This document shows positions 22,863 to 34,455 of a stretch of DNA of 64,000 nucleotides, piece after piece; the stretch's first letter is position 1, and every line of letters begins with the position of its first letter. The translations under genes and the position numbers were made by a program. The notes beneath the pieces were generated by a model. The model was given only the letters and a program-made list of their open reading frames with translations, was not told the origin of the DNA and ran no database searches. Source of the DNA: Erodium maritimum (lineage: Eukaryota > Streptophyta > Magnoliopsida > Geraniales > Geraniaceae); NCBI GenBank assembly GCA_963921825.1, contig OY997594.1, forward strand, positions 33,896,956-33,960,955, written 5' to 3'.

Positions 22863-23780
22863 GTCGCAAGACTCGCATCATCTATTATCCGAATTGGCTT
22901 CACAACAACACCTTCACCTTCCAGTGGTGCACTTGGTAATTGACTCTGAATTCTATTTCGTTTTTGTCCACTAATGTCCTTTCATACTAATTTGCCAATA
23001 ATATACTTCCCTTCATGTTCCTTGTATTCCCCACCACATGAAGCAAGGATAAATAATCTCCTCATTCCTACACGAATTAAGAATTAAGAACCTACAGGGA
23101 TATGAATTAAAAAAAAAACACAATACCAGATCATTTAATCCAGCACTTGGACATTTAATACAGTACTTGGACATTTCATCTATTATGTGGTCATTGAAAT
23201 AACCCAATACCGGGTCATTTTAAACAACGAGTTCTTTCGAAAACACAGTATCAGGTTATTTCATACATTACAATCATTCATTCGAAATCCCTAGAAAATT
23301 GGGGGAAATTTACTGTAAATGAAGATTATCAAGATTCAATTCAATAATGCATCCGTTTCCGTTTCAATGATGATATTCACAACATTAGAACTTCATATTA
23401 ACTACATTTATACATATATAATTCTGAAAATTATGCAGTGAGGATGACGAAAACAAATTAGAAATTAGGGTTTCGGTACTCACTGAGTCAATGCAATGAT
23501 TTCGAGCTCGGAAACTGTTTAACAACGATGTGTACTATGAATGAAACTCGGCCAACACTTGGGTACCTCCAATAAGAAGAAGAAGAGCAGAAGAAGGGAG
23601 TTTAAGAATATGGTCGGGTGAAGGTGAAGAAAAACATACAATACGTTGAAACTGAGGGAAACGAAAAAGAAACGAAAAACCATAAGAAAAAATAAATAAA
23701 TAAAATATTTAAGTATGGGTAAAATTGGGAATGACAAAGACTCACTTGAGGGGGGAGTTAGAGAAGGTTAGAGACCAAAA
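22863..23780. other. decayed 5' part of the MULE, no domain read
   Basis: This lies upstream (minus strand) of the transposase and inside the presumed right terminal repeat. It may hold the transposase 5' end and leader. No motif could be supported. Confidence 0.4.
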
Positions 23781-23885
23781 GTTTTTTTTTTGCTTGGAGG
23801 TCATATTCTTAAACAAACTTCAAAATAAGGCCATTTAGCTAATTGCCCCCATGTCTTTTTTTTTACTGAAAGGTGCAAATTTTTA

Positions 23886-25309
23886 TTAATTATCAAATTT
23901 CATGATATATTGGAGTGCGTCAAGAAAAGGACATGACCACTGAAGAACAGGCATAGAACGCGCTTTTCTGGCAAGCCAGTTTGCAGCTTTGTTCACAGTT
24001 CTTTTTATAAATTGGAGGGTTACTCCCTCTTTTTGAAAAATCATATGACATATATCCCTAATAATGGTCCCGAATGGTGAGGTTGGAGGTTCCCCTACCT
24101 TGAGCATCTGACCTGATGACAATTGGTCTCGTTCCTAGAGCGCCCGTGTTTCGAAATTTTGCACAATTTGCATATGCTTCCACCATTATCGGGGCCTAAT
24201 AGCCTAGGAGGAGTCCATTCGCTGCTAGTCTCACTCCTCTTATAGTTTGCGCTATTACGCCCCAGGTTGATTGGTTTGTATCCAGGAAAACGGCCCCATC
24301 CATATTTTTAACCATTGTACCCATATCGGGTTGAAACCATCGAGACGAACAGGAAGGAGGAGACATGTGAGGGGTATCAAAGGTACATTTAGCTTCCCTC
24401 CACGTCGTGAGGTGTTTATGGGCCACCGAGACCACTTCTAGGGCCGCGGGCCTGGTCCCTCCACATTTTAGAGCATTTCAAACTTTCCAATTTTCCCATA
24501 TGACAGACAAAACCTCTACTGCTTTGGTCCTCGCCCCATCTGTATCAATAGCCTCCCACCAATCCACAAATCCCATCTCATGGTATGGTCATAAGGAGGT
24601 ACCCTGCTAAATTGGGTCCAACTGGTGTTCGCAAATCTGCGACCTAGGAACAAGTGATCAATCGTCTCTATGTCCCGACCACATATGTCGCACGTTGGGG
24701 TAATTGGGATATATTTACGATTTAGATTAGTGGCTACCTGTAGTGTGTCTGTAAGGCACCTCCAAAGAAAGACCTTGTGGCGCGGGGGGAAGGTATACCC
24801 CAAATAGATGACCTGCCTACTACAGTTGTGTTTTGATGGGCAAGGTAGCGGGCATTTTCCATAACCGAATATCTTATCTTCGTTGAGTATATCCCTATGC
24901 GCTCAGTCACCCAATACCAAGCATCCTTTTCCTTGTTGACAAACAGGGGGCCTGGAGGATCTGATCCCTATTCTTCGTCCCAAACAGGCGAGATATGAGC
25001 TCCGCATCCTAGCAACGCGATCCGAGGATGATCAGACTCGCTACCGAGGCACCCTTCAAAGTGTCATGTGTGGATATGATTTCCGAGTTTGAGCCCAATA
25101 GCCAAGGCGTACCCTTGATCATCGTGTCGAGCCCATCCCCAATCTTTATCCGTAATACGCCCCTTAGTAGATCTTGCGTGGATAGGATGCTTGCCCACGT
25201 GAAACTTGGGTTGGCCCCCATCCATGCCTGCAAAAAAGTAGTAGAAGGGAAGTACCTGGCCTTCAAAACCCGAGAAATCAAAGAGAGAGGACGATGAATA
25301 AGACCTCAT
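23886..25309 (-). pseudogene. LINE C-terminal zinc-binding region and RNase H (pseudogene)
   Basis: At 24803-24516 the minus strand reads PPRHKVFLWRCLTDTLQVAT and CDICGRDIETIDHLFL, the zf-RVT region common to plant LINEs. At 24330-24196 it reads KNMDGAVFLDTNQSTWGVIAQ, and at 24122-23886 TIIRDICHMIF and RTVNKAANWLARKA. These correspond to the start and end of the plant LINE RNase H domain. The upstream frame (25309-25009) includes RVLKARYFPSTTFLQAWMGA, the usual linker after the reverse transcriptase. Several frame breaks are present. Confidence 0.85.
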
Positions 25310-25779
25310 GCCTATTTCCCGAGTAGAGCCGTATTGACATCATGAAGATGTCGGAATGCCATACCTCTAGCATCTTTTGGCATACACAATTTATCTTAAT
25401 CCTGATAAATGATTGGTCTGGCCGACTGCCCCATGTCCCTCAACAAAACCGCGCTAAAGCTATATGGATTTGGGACACTATCATCTAGGGCACTCGAAAT
25501 ACCGACATCACATAAACTGTGAGGGCCGTGAGAACCGGTTGGATCATAACCTCCCTACCCGTAGGAGATAAGAGTTTGTCATCCCATGACCGGATACGTT
25601 TGATGATTCTGTCTCCCAATTAGGCTAGAGTTGAATTTCTATTCTGACCTATCATATTGGGAACCCCCAAGTACATGGATGTGACTGATGTCTCACCAAT
25701 GAACAGAATCTGACAACATTCTTTGTGTATCGCGGGTGAGGTGATATATAGGTTGAGGACATGTCCTGATAGTTTCCCA

Positions 25780-26760
25780 AAGAGACCCATAATATCTCAA
25801 ACATATGCAACTTCACTCGTCGTTGCTCTACAAAATATATAGTAGTCGTCAACGAAGAATATGTGTGAAATTTCGAGAGCACCCCTAAAAATTCTCACTC
25901 CATGGATGCGGTCGACTTCCTGTGCTTGCTTCAATAAAAAGGGAAGGCCTTCCATGGAGAGGAGAAGAGGTACGGGGACAAAGGATCCCCGTGCAGTGGC
26001 AAAGCCCTCAGGAAGGGATGAATTTTGGGGTCTCCAGTCCTCCTGAAGATACCGCGTACTAAACAGTCTTCATACATCATGCCACCAATTCGATCCAGTC
26101 AGCTACGAATCAAAGTATAGTCATAATGTTCAGTAGATAATCTCACTCCACCCGATCGTAGGCCTTACTCATATCTAACTTCAGGGCCATAAAACCCAAT
26201 TCACTATGCCTCTTCCTACGTAAAAAGTGAATGACCTCAAATGCGAAGAGGACATTGACTTGAATACATCGTTCTGGTGTAAGTGCTCCATGTGTCTCGG
26301 ATATCACATCTTGAAGGAGGGGATGCATTCTATTCTCCATGACTTTAGATAAGATCCGGAAAATGACATTTCATAGCGCCATACGGGCGTAAATTAGTAA
26401 CCACTTCCGGATCCGGTTTCTTGGGGATGAGAACGATGGATGTGTCATTCAAGGATGGGTCAAAACCCTAGTTTTGAGCATGCCCTGGATAAATTGAATC
26501 ACCTCCTCTGACACCAACGACCAGTAATACTGGTAGAACCGTGGGTTAAGGTCGTGTGGTCCCGGAGATTTATCAGGCCCCATCTGAAATACCGCAGTTC
26601 TCACTTTCAATGTTGCTCTTGGATTAAAAAAACATTGATTTGGGCGGCCGTGATCCGTCTGGGAGGAAGAATAGGGAAGGCGTCCAAAGTAGTCCACTAT
26701 CAGTTCGCATATTCCATTATCCCACGTGACCATCTCTCCCATAGTATCTTTTAAGACATC
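25780..26760 (-). pseudogene. LINE reverse transcriptase (pseudogene)
   Basis: Minus-strand segments show FQMGPDKSPGPHDLNPRFYQ near 26560-26620. HFLRRKRHSELGFMALKLDM and SKAYDRVE follow, ending at 26143. A VDDYYIL box near 25840 stands in for the usual F-ADD motif. These are the PDG/F-Y-W, KLDM-KAYDRVEW and catalytic DD regions of plant LINE reverse transcriptase. Stops and frameshifts between them rule out activity. Confidence 0.85.
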
Positions 26761-27099
26761 TACAACATTAACCCAACGTCTATAAGAACAAGATGCCTGA
26801 ATTTTTTTGTGTTCTAATCTTCATTCGTCAACCAGTATTGTTTTTCCGTTGACGCCATAACACCTCTTGAGCACTAAGCGCTCGTTCATACTGGATCTGA
26901 ATAGCTTCTTTCTTGTGCACCCCGACACAGTCTGTTCTCCCATTCAACTTTGCAATACGGCGCTGACACCACTTGATATGGTTGACATTCTTCCTTAAAT
27001 ACTTGCGACCTAAATCCTATAGGGATACCCCCCACCATGTGTATCACATCAGCAATAGGTACCGAGGGCCTTTTATCTCAACTATCCTTGAGCACCTGA

Positions 27100-28224
27100 C
27101 CACATCCCGGATCTCGGGTCCATTGAGATTGAAAACAAAATTTTATAGGGGGGGGGGGGTGGAGGGGCGATGAGACACCTTCCCTAACAAGGAGATGAGG
27201 ATCGACCAATGTTACAGAGATCCAAATCAGACAGAGAGTAATAGTAAGGGCCATAAACCAATGCACTGTCCAGACGGGACTAGATACGCTTGTCATGGTT
27301 TCTACCCCGCAACCATGTATATTGATGTACCTTCATTTCGACGTCAACAAGATTCAATTTATCAATAACCAAGAAGAATTTGTGAGAGGGATAACCCCCC
27401 CCCCCCCCCCCAACACACACACACACACAATTATCTCTTCATGATCCAGGATACCATTGAAGTCCCCGATAATGATCCAATTGGGACGGGACAGTAGGTG
27501 TTGCTAAAGGAGTAAGCCCCAAGTCCAGTTTCGATTTTCCCTCCACGCTTCGCAATAGATACCGATCAACCGCAGGTTATTGTGCCCGGGAGCTGAGACC
27601 TCAACATCAATAAAGTGGGAGTCCGGTGATCTAGAGATCACACCGATCCCAACAACCCAGAATAATGTCAAACCCCTCTGGGTGTCCGACGTCAGAACAC
27701 AGATGCGGCCATGGAAACCCAAGGAGCGTGATAATAGGAGATAGTTTTGGGAAGAGATGAGAGTCTCGGACAGGAACACAATATGCGGTCGTCTGTTGCG
27801 AAAAAAGTATCGCATGTGTTGCTTATGCAGCCGAGAGCCCATACCCTGACGATTCCGGGACATGATCTGCAAGTCAGGTTTCTCCATCAGGCGAGGGTTA
27901 TTGGAAAAAATTCCCGATCTTTTCCCGTCGTTGACATTGAGGCATGGGGGTCGCTTGGGACAAAGAAATTGGGGGCGGGGTAGTCGAAATCCGAGAAGAG
28001 TTAACCGGAGCAGAGTTAATTGGGGAGGATGAAGGTGTAGGGGGGCTCGGGGCTGAGTTGTTACGACCAGCCAGAAATCGAGGAACCCGATCGGTCATGG
28101 AGGGTTGGGGAGAATGCCATAACGACGGAGAAGAGGAATCGGAACGTCGCCGGGATGATCGTGATTGACTAGGCTGTGGTGGTGGGGCCGAAGGAGGCGA
28201 CACCAAAACCCTAGCTGAGCTCAT
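27100..28224 (-). pseudogene. LINE ORF1 remnant and endonuclease (pseudogene)
   Basis: A Pro/Ser-rich frame from 28224 to 27898 (MSSARVLVSPPSAPPPQP start) looks like the N-terminus of a LINE ORF1 with the remainder deleted. From 27887 an apurinic-type endonuclease N-terminus follows, with NRQGMGSRLHKQHMRYFF and PHIVFLSETLISSQNYLLL. These match the W-N-RG--------L and P-I-FL-ET motifs of plant LINE endonucleases; the usual asparagine-tryptophan is altered to SRNR. Frames break after 27504, next to a C run and a CA repeat. Confidence 0.8.
27393..27429. repeat. poly(C) run joined to a CA microsatellite
   Basis: About 18 C residues are followed by roughly eight CA units. With the G run at 27150-27161, this marks slippage-prone sites inside the LINE endonuclease region. 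Confidence 0.92.
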
Positions 28225-28278
28225 TCAATCAGAACAAGTTTGATTTCAGAAGAACATCACGTATTTGCCCCATGTCTT

Positions 28279-28610
28279 CAGACGGTTGTTATGTCCCTAC
28301 TAATGTTTTTCTTATGTTCAACTTACAATTCCGAAAGTACATAGTTTAATTGATTTGATTTGTTTTATTAAAATACACCCAAAATATATAAACGTTATGG
28401 TTTTTCAGTTTTTCCCATGAAAAAATAACCAGTTATATGTTGATGTTTATTTCACTGCTACAAGTTTTGTTTATTAATTGTCATGTTCTTTAAGTACAAA
28501 ATATTTCTGATTATGAATTACAACCAGTTATACTTTTACATAAGGGTAAGAGAATATAAAAAAAAGGAAACTATATAAGAAAGAGAAATAAATTAGTAAG
28601 AAACTAGGAT
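28279..28610. other. AT-rich spacer, nothing recognised
   Basis: This is sequence between the LINE target duplication and the next retroposon. No coding or repeat signal was seen. Confidence 0.5.
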
Positions 28611-29211
28611 CAATAACAGTTTTTTCTCTCTGGTAGGGTTTGAGAGTCTTATCGTCGCCTACACCTCCATGGCTATGGCTATGAAAATTGCCATAACTTA
28701 TGCCATGTTTCTTCTTCCCTCTCCTTCCCAATCTCCCATTTGCACTTTTCCCTTTGGATCCTGCTAAGTTTTCCTCTGCTAGGGCTTCTTTCAAGCCATC
28801 CCTAGCCATCGCGCTGTTGAACGCCTCCCGCCATCGACGGAGCATCTCCTGATCCGTTTCGGTCTCTCCTCTGCCCTATGGGTTACCGTCTCTACATCCG
28901 TCAACCCTGATGTTGCCGTTTCGGTCCTTGAAGTCGTCGTCTCCCCTGCTGCTTTCGCCGCCATCTCTGATGCCGCCGCCATCCCTGAAGTTGCATCAGC
29001 CGGCTCTATCGTAGCAGGCGCGTCCTCCTCTCTGGCCTCAACCGCCGCAACCGCCTCGTCACCTTTCACGGTTATGGCTCTGGCTAATCGAAAGGGTTTC
29101 AGTTATTTTGTTTGAGTTTGTCTTTCAGGATCAATGCATATCGATAAGAGAATCAAGGACTTTGCCAGGGAGGGATGTATCAGAGTCTGGCCCGACCAAA
29201 ACAATGATGTG

Positions 29212-31795
29212 TGTAAGAACCGCCCCCGGTCGAACCGGAGGTTTTTGGCAAAAGTTGACTTTTTGCCGGAAAAGTCAACCGATGACTCTGGGAGTCATTC
29301 GGGACCTTTCCGGGGCTCAAAAAGCTTAGCCATCATTACGGTTAGCTTAGTTAGGCCGTTTCCTTTCAAATGGCTGTAATTGTGAAAAAGTCAACTATCA
29401 GTCAATTTCGGGTCAAACATCGGTGTTTTAAGGACTAAAACTGAATAATTAAGTGTGCTGAGATTTAAATTGGATTTAAGTGGTCCCCACATGGACACTT
29501 GTCTATGTTGGCTTGGGGGAGAAGAAAGAGGGTAAAAATGACCATTTTACCCTTAAAAGGTGGGCATGAGAGACATATGGACATGGGGGTATTTTGGGAA
29601 CTTTCCCTTTATGGTATATGACTCACCTTTGAGGCATTTCAGTCATTATTCTATTGTTGGCCGAAATTGAGAGAGAGGAAGAAGAAAATGGTTTTTGGAA
29701 GATTGAAGAAGAAGAAAGGAGAAAAAAGGGGGTCATGAACCCATTTTCTACCCAAATCCTTCCATTTTCTCTTGATTCTTCATCTATTCTCCATTTCAAG
29801 GTAAATCCTCAAACCTTTTTCGTTTTTATTGAGTTTGGTTCATGGGTTTTGAGGAGAAGTGATGAACTTGGTTGGGTTTTGGAGTTTGGTGTTTGGATGA
29901 TGAATTTTTGGAGAGAAATGATGTTGGATGATTGATTTTATTGAGTTTTGTGGAGTTTTGATGAAGACCCATGATGGGTGTCGAAGTAGAGACGTTTTAG
30001 GGTCTGTTTTGGAGCTTTGGGAGGTCACCAATGGAGGTTTTGAGGGTTAAAATCGTGAAAACCGAAGCTGGAGGAAGAAGAAGGCGAACAGTGTCAGACC
30101 CGTCACGGATCCGTGATGGGAATTGTGACGGGAGACGTCACGACTCTGTGAGGGAGACCGTGACGACGTCAGTCACGGCTCCGTGAGGAGAACTTTGATG
30201 GCGTGGAACACGGATCTGTGACCAGATCCGTGGCGGAGTCCATCAAGGATCCGTGACCAGAACCGTGACACACCTGAATTGGGCCTTTTGGGCCCATTTT
30301 GTTGAATTTCGAGTAATTGGGACGATTATCTATAACCGAGTCCCTTTGGGGTTAATTGGGAGTGTTTTCCTCTTTAAACCTTTGTGAATTACTCTTGATT
30401 CGCGAATTGTTTTGTGATCCAAGACTTTGGACCCGAGCGTGACGGAGGAGGAGACCCTTGGATCTCGTGAAGTGGAGGAGGAAGCTAGCCAGGACGTCCG
30501 CAGCTAGGATTGGAGTGCTTTTGAAGTAGGGAAAGTAGCGAATACCGGTTTAATTACGGAAAGTTACTATTATGCATATAGGTTGCAATCACTTGATTTA
30601 ATTGTTAGAAGTGCATGATTAGGACGTGAGGAAAGAATGAAATGAGGGATGGCTTACGTGTCATGTCGAGCCGTAAGTTTGGGAATTGATGTGTTGTAGA
30701 AATGCATGTGGGCTATGTAGAGCCCTTAGGGTTGCGTGTTGATTGTGTTTCCATGATCTATGATTGAGATGCATGATGAGTGATCTAGTCGTTGATTAGA
30801 TTGAGAATCTTGATGTTATGATATACTCGGTGTAGCATGTTGTTGCTATGTTTGGGCAAGTGTGCCATGTGTGATGTGATGTGAAACATTGGTTGTGATA
30901 TGATCGGGTGAGTGATAGACTGGTGTGTTGTGTTCAGTAAGTTTGTGCGGTTAGTATACTGTGGTTGAATTCTAGCATTATGATGCGTGTTATTCTTTTG
31001 ATGTGTGTTCCAAGAGGAGGTGTGTCCAGTATGATACCTACACTGAGAGAGTAGGCCGGTGTAGGGTATCGAGGACGAGGATGGTGTGATCATTTCCCCG
31101 ATACTATGTGGTCCGGGAAGGCGTACAACCGAGGTATGTGCCGGTCCGGTATGCATGAGGCCCCGAGTCTGTGTGACGGGAAGACATGCGACTGAATGTA
31201 TTACCGGTCAGGGATGTTACCCCGAGTCTACGTGACGGGAAGATGTCGGGACCAATGTTGTGTGTTCCGGTACGATATAAGTGGGACGGGCTGTGATAGC
31301 CGGTGATGTTGGGAACTGTTGTGTGGTTTATGTGTTTGTTCTGCTGTGTGCTGCTTGCATGCTGATTAGCTGTGTGCATTTGGTTAAGTGTGGTTATGGT
31401 CTCGTGAGACTGTTTGGTGGTTGGTAAATCCCGGGGACGTTGTTAGTTGTTATGCATTGCTAGTATGCCCTAATTGGACGGTTACTCGTGGTGGTCAACA
31501 GATGTTCATAACCTTAACTATTTTTCCTACTGAGCGAAAGTTCACCCCTTTACCTTTTTGTTTTACAGGTCTTGAGCGGGATGTGTGCTAGCGGGAAGCT
31601 TGATGCTTGGGAGCTAGCGAGGGTCCTAGGCTATCTTGTCAGGAAACATTTTATCACCGGATTTATGAGCTGTTGACTCACTTTTATTGGTTTATGATTA
31701 TTGTTGGAACTTATTTCTTTCCAAATTGTCATTTATTATTTATTACTTTAAGTGCATGTCTCGAGTCCGGTCAAAACCGGATTTGGGGCGTGACA
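29212..31795 (+). mobile_element. solo LTR 3 (Ty3-like)
   Basis: It begins TGTAAGAACCGCCCCCGG and ends GGATTTGGGGCGTGACA. ATGTG is present on both sides (29207-29211 and 31796-31800). Length is 2584 bp. It shares its 3' half with solo LTR 4, including GGTTTAATTACGGAAAGTTA near 30550 and TGCCCTAATTGGACGGTTAC near 31466. Its first part differs, so it is a separate subfamily. There is no coding frame. Confidence 0.85.
30095..30275. repeat. cluster of GGATCCGTGA-type palindromic repeats in solo LTR 3
   Basis: Variants of CACGGATCCGTGA recur about every 20-30 bp in both orientations. One is the perfect 14-bp palindrome TCACGGATCCGTGA at 30103-30116. The cluster lies between the leader and the conserved 3' part of the LTR. 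Confidence 0.8.
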
Positions 31796-32065
31796 ATGTG
31801 CCTCCCACCATCACCATTACTGTCAAGATCCCTCGGGATCTCAGGTACCCTGCTCCTCCTCACCTTCTTCTCTCTTTGCCCAAGAGGCAGCACCTACCCG
31901 TGGGCCATCAAATACCGTCTATGACGGTTCTGATATCAAATGGCTCAGTGAACCATTGTTCATTCATACTGACTTTTCCGTGGTCGAGGATCATGTTCCT
32001 TGATGCACAACAATGTAATTGATTATCAAAGTAATAAAAATCTATACATTTCGCTAAAAAAAAAA

Positions 32066-33922
32066 CTAGTAATAGGAAAGACTCCATAAAAAATAAACTC
32101 TAACATTATTACTCACAGATCTTACTATCAGTAATAACAGGTTAGAGAGAAGCTCTCACCTCTTTCTAACCTCTCCCAAACCCTAGACCCTCGTCGCCGC
32201 TCCTCTTCCTTGCTGTTGTACTAGCGACGGCCATGACCTCTGGCCATGGTTGTCACCGGTGTAAACCAAACCTCCCCCGTCTCTCATCCCTCTCCTTCTT
32301 CCTTTTTCCGTTTCTCTGCCGCTTCTTCTCGTCTCTTCCCTCCTTTGGTGGCCTCTTCAGATTTATCAATAGGAGGCTCTTCCTCACCGTTTCGGTGGAG
32401 TTAGTCGTAGATCCGGGGTGCTCGCCTTCGTTCTCATCTTCCTCTCTTCGATTTTGGTCCTTGTCAAGCCACTACACCCGTTTTCTCTTGGCCTTGAATC
32501 TTTCTTTCTAGGCCTCTAGCTGGGCCTCAATCGGGGTTAAAGGTTTGTACTCCCCCTCCTCTCTTCTTCTTTTTCCTCTTCCTCCCGTTTTCCTCACCAT
32601 CAACTTCTCCGGCCCGACTTTCTTTTCCCAGATCTAGGGTTCGAATCCTAATCTGGTCGCTTTCTACCCCTCTGAAGCTTGGTTCCCCTGTTTTGGTCCT
32701 TTACCCTCTCTCCTCTCGTCCGGTCGAGATATGAGATTTCAGTGCCGATCTCTCCTCAGGGATCGTCGCGGATGTTGGCTCTGGCGGGTTATTGTTCTAA
32801 TAACCGAGCAGTACAGGTGGTTCTTTGATTTGGACGGTGGTGGGGTACTTTGGGCGTCTTTTCGTTGTTGTCTGTAGGGCTTGACTCCTCCCCTCGTCTT
32901 TCCGGTGACGACAAAGGATGTCGAGCCTCTACTCTTCCCGTTGGTGTTGGCCACGGGTGTGCCCTGAGGTGTTGAGTTGATTGCGGTGATGGCGTCTTCG
33001 TCCTTGGTTCCTGAAGGCTCGTCGAAGGAGTGGCTCTGTGGGTGAGGGTTCCCTTTTTTGTTGTCTTTTTTTCTTTCTTTCTCTGTTTTTCATGTGTGAT
33101 AAATCAGAGTATAGGAACTTGTTAGACCCTTCGTGTACTTCATGTGTGGTAAATTTGGGCATAGGTTCATGTTAGACCCATCTTCTTTCTCTGTTATTGG
33201 TTGTATTTGTGGATTTCATCTCTCTTTCTTTCCGAAATGGCTTGAACTCTTCTATTTGCTGATAAAGAAAACATTATTACTCACGGTTACTACCAGATTC
33301 GATCAATATACACATGGGATAGAAATTTCCCTCCATTTATATGTAGATGTCGATTCCAGTTCCACCCTCATATATTTTATTTTTTTATTTTTTCATGTTT
33401 AATCCCCATATTTGTTTGGGAAATGTCGGGATTGGTCTTTTAATTATATGAATAATTATAGTGATACATCTTCTGTTAAGTCTTGCATCATCTAATTAAG
33501 TAATGATGTAATACATACTAAGATATATGGATAGCTCAGATGTCGTAAGGGGGACAGCAAGGTGATCATGGGGGGTTTGGTGTCTAGTTTTGAGCTGGTG
33601 GGGATGGTTTGGATGATTCCTAACTTCTTGGTTATCTCTCAGCCCTCCATAGTCAAGAAACCTTGTGGTAGCATGAGATAGGTGGGGTTCTGGTTTTGGC
33701 TAGTCCTGCAATATTCTTTGTTGAGGCTATTGTTTGATGATGCTCAGTATTCTTGAATGATGTTGGTGGTGACTCTTTTGCTTTGTTCAACTATTTGGTC
33801 TGTTTTTTTTTCAATTTCCTAATTTGTACAATTTGTTTGTCCCGTTTGGTTGTTGTTATGGGATATATTAGTTGTTGCAAGTTATGTTTTGGTTTGGTTA
33901 GAGGCTAGAATTAACTACTGCT
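32066..33922. other. retroposon-like GC-rich stretch and AT-rich spacer
   Basis: 32160-32760 is pyrimidine-rich with short Pro/Ser-type frames, like the 5' leaders of LINE derivatives elsewhere in the window. A near-duplicate phrase (TTCATGTGTGATAAAT and TTCATGTGTGGTAAAT) occurs around 33089 and 33139. No domain is recognisable. The stretch ends at the target site of the LTR element that follows. Confidence 0.35.
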
Positions 33923-34440
33923 TGTTGGATTAAAATCCATTGGGTGGGCAAATATGTATTAACTGTACATGTTATCACTAAGGTTATAGATACATTTTAA
34001 ACTGATCAATTAAAGTGTGTATCTAATAGGTATCATTAAGTCGTCATGGAACTTAAAAATGTGGATACCAAGTTGTAATTTCCTTTGGTTGAGGGGCCTA
34101 ATTGAAATTAAAAGTAGTTGGCCAACTAAGCATTGGCCATCTATAAATATATGGTTATGGTCCCCAATGGAGTACTTGACATTCCTCTTTCTTCTCACCC
34201 CCATCTGAGAGTTAGAACTACATGGAGCAAGTATAATCCATTGGAAGATCCATAGCGTTGTTCTTCTTCATCAATTAATCTTCCATGACTTCAAGTAAGT
34301 AACATTTAATTAATTCCGCTGCTTTGATTTTGTGTTCCTATTAGTTTAACAAAAACTCTTAAGGCATGGTTTGGGTTTATGGATTAATACTTTGGTTTTT
34401 GTTGTTATTATTTTGGTTGAGCCATAAATTCATTCCTACA
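33923..34440 (+). repeat. 5' LTR of the small LTR retrotransposon
   Basis: 518 bp from TGTTGGATTAAAATCC to CATTCCTACA. It contains TATAAATATATGG at 34142-34154, a plausible TATA box. The 3' LTR matches it over its whole length. Confidence 0.93.
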
Positions 34441-34442
34441 AG

Positions 34443-34455
34443 TGGTATCAGAGCC
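34443..34455 (+). promoter_or_regulatory. primer-binding site (tRNA-iMet)
   Basis: TGGTATCAGAGCC lies two bases after the 5' LTR. It is the standard complement to the 3' end of plant initiator methionine tRNA and would prime minus-strand DNA synthesis. Confidence 0.93.

Larger units (their letters stand above)
12903..23850 (-). mobile_element. MULE (Mutator-like) DNA transposon, split by nested LTRs
   Basis: Two separated minus-strand segments read as the N- and C-terminal halves of one MULE transposase. Between them lies an LTR insertion with perfect GTACA duplications. The plus-strand right end, at about 23780-23850, has the look of a MULE terminus; read inward it begins GGGGGCAATTAGCTAAATGG. 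A matching left terminus is missing, perhaps lost at the border with the TA cluster. Without the 8306-bp insertion and one target copy the remnant is about 2.6 kb. Confidence 0.7.
23858..28267 (-). mobile_element. LINE (plant L1-type with RNase H), decayed
   Basis: CCCCATGTCTT is present at both ends (23847-23857 and 28268-28278), an 11-bp target duplication. The minus-strand poly(A) appears as the T run starting at 23858. Reading from 28267 down, the order is a short ORF1 start, endonuclease, reverse transcriptase, zinc-binding region and RNase H. The 4.4-kb body is full length at the 5' side judging from the target duplication, but ORF1 is mostly missing. The left duplication overlaps the MULE terminus, so this LINE inserted at the edge of the MULE. 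Confidence 0.85.
28611..32065 (+). mobile_element. ORF1-type retroposon with poly(A), split by solo LTR 3
   Basis: The left part (28611-29211) is a GC-rich leader and coding-like stretch with GSMHIDKRIKDFAREGCIRV before the break. The right part (31796-32065) continues VPPTITITVKIPRDLRYP and ends in about ten A residues at 32056-32065. The right part is clearly homologous to 61780-61960. No endonuclease or reverse transcriptase lies between, so this looks like a LINE-mobilised, ORF1-like derivative. The family assignment is tentative. Confidence 0.55.
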
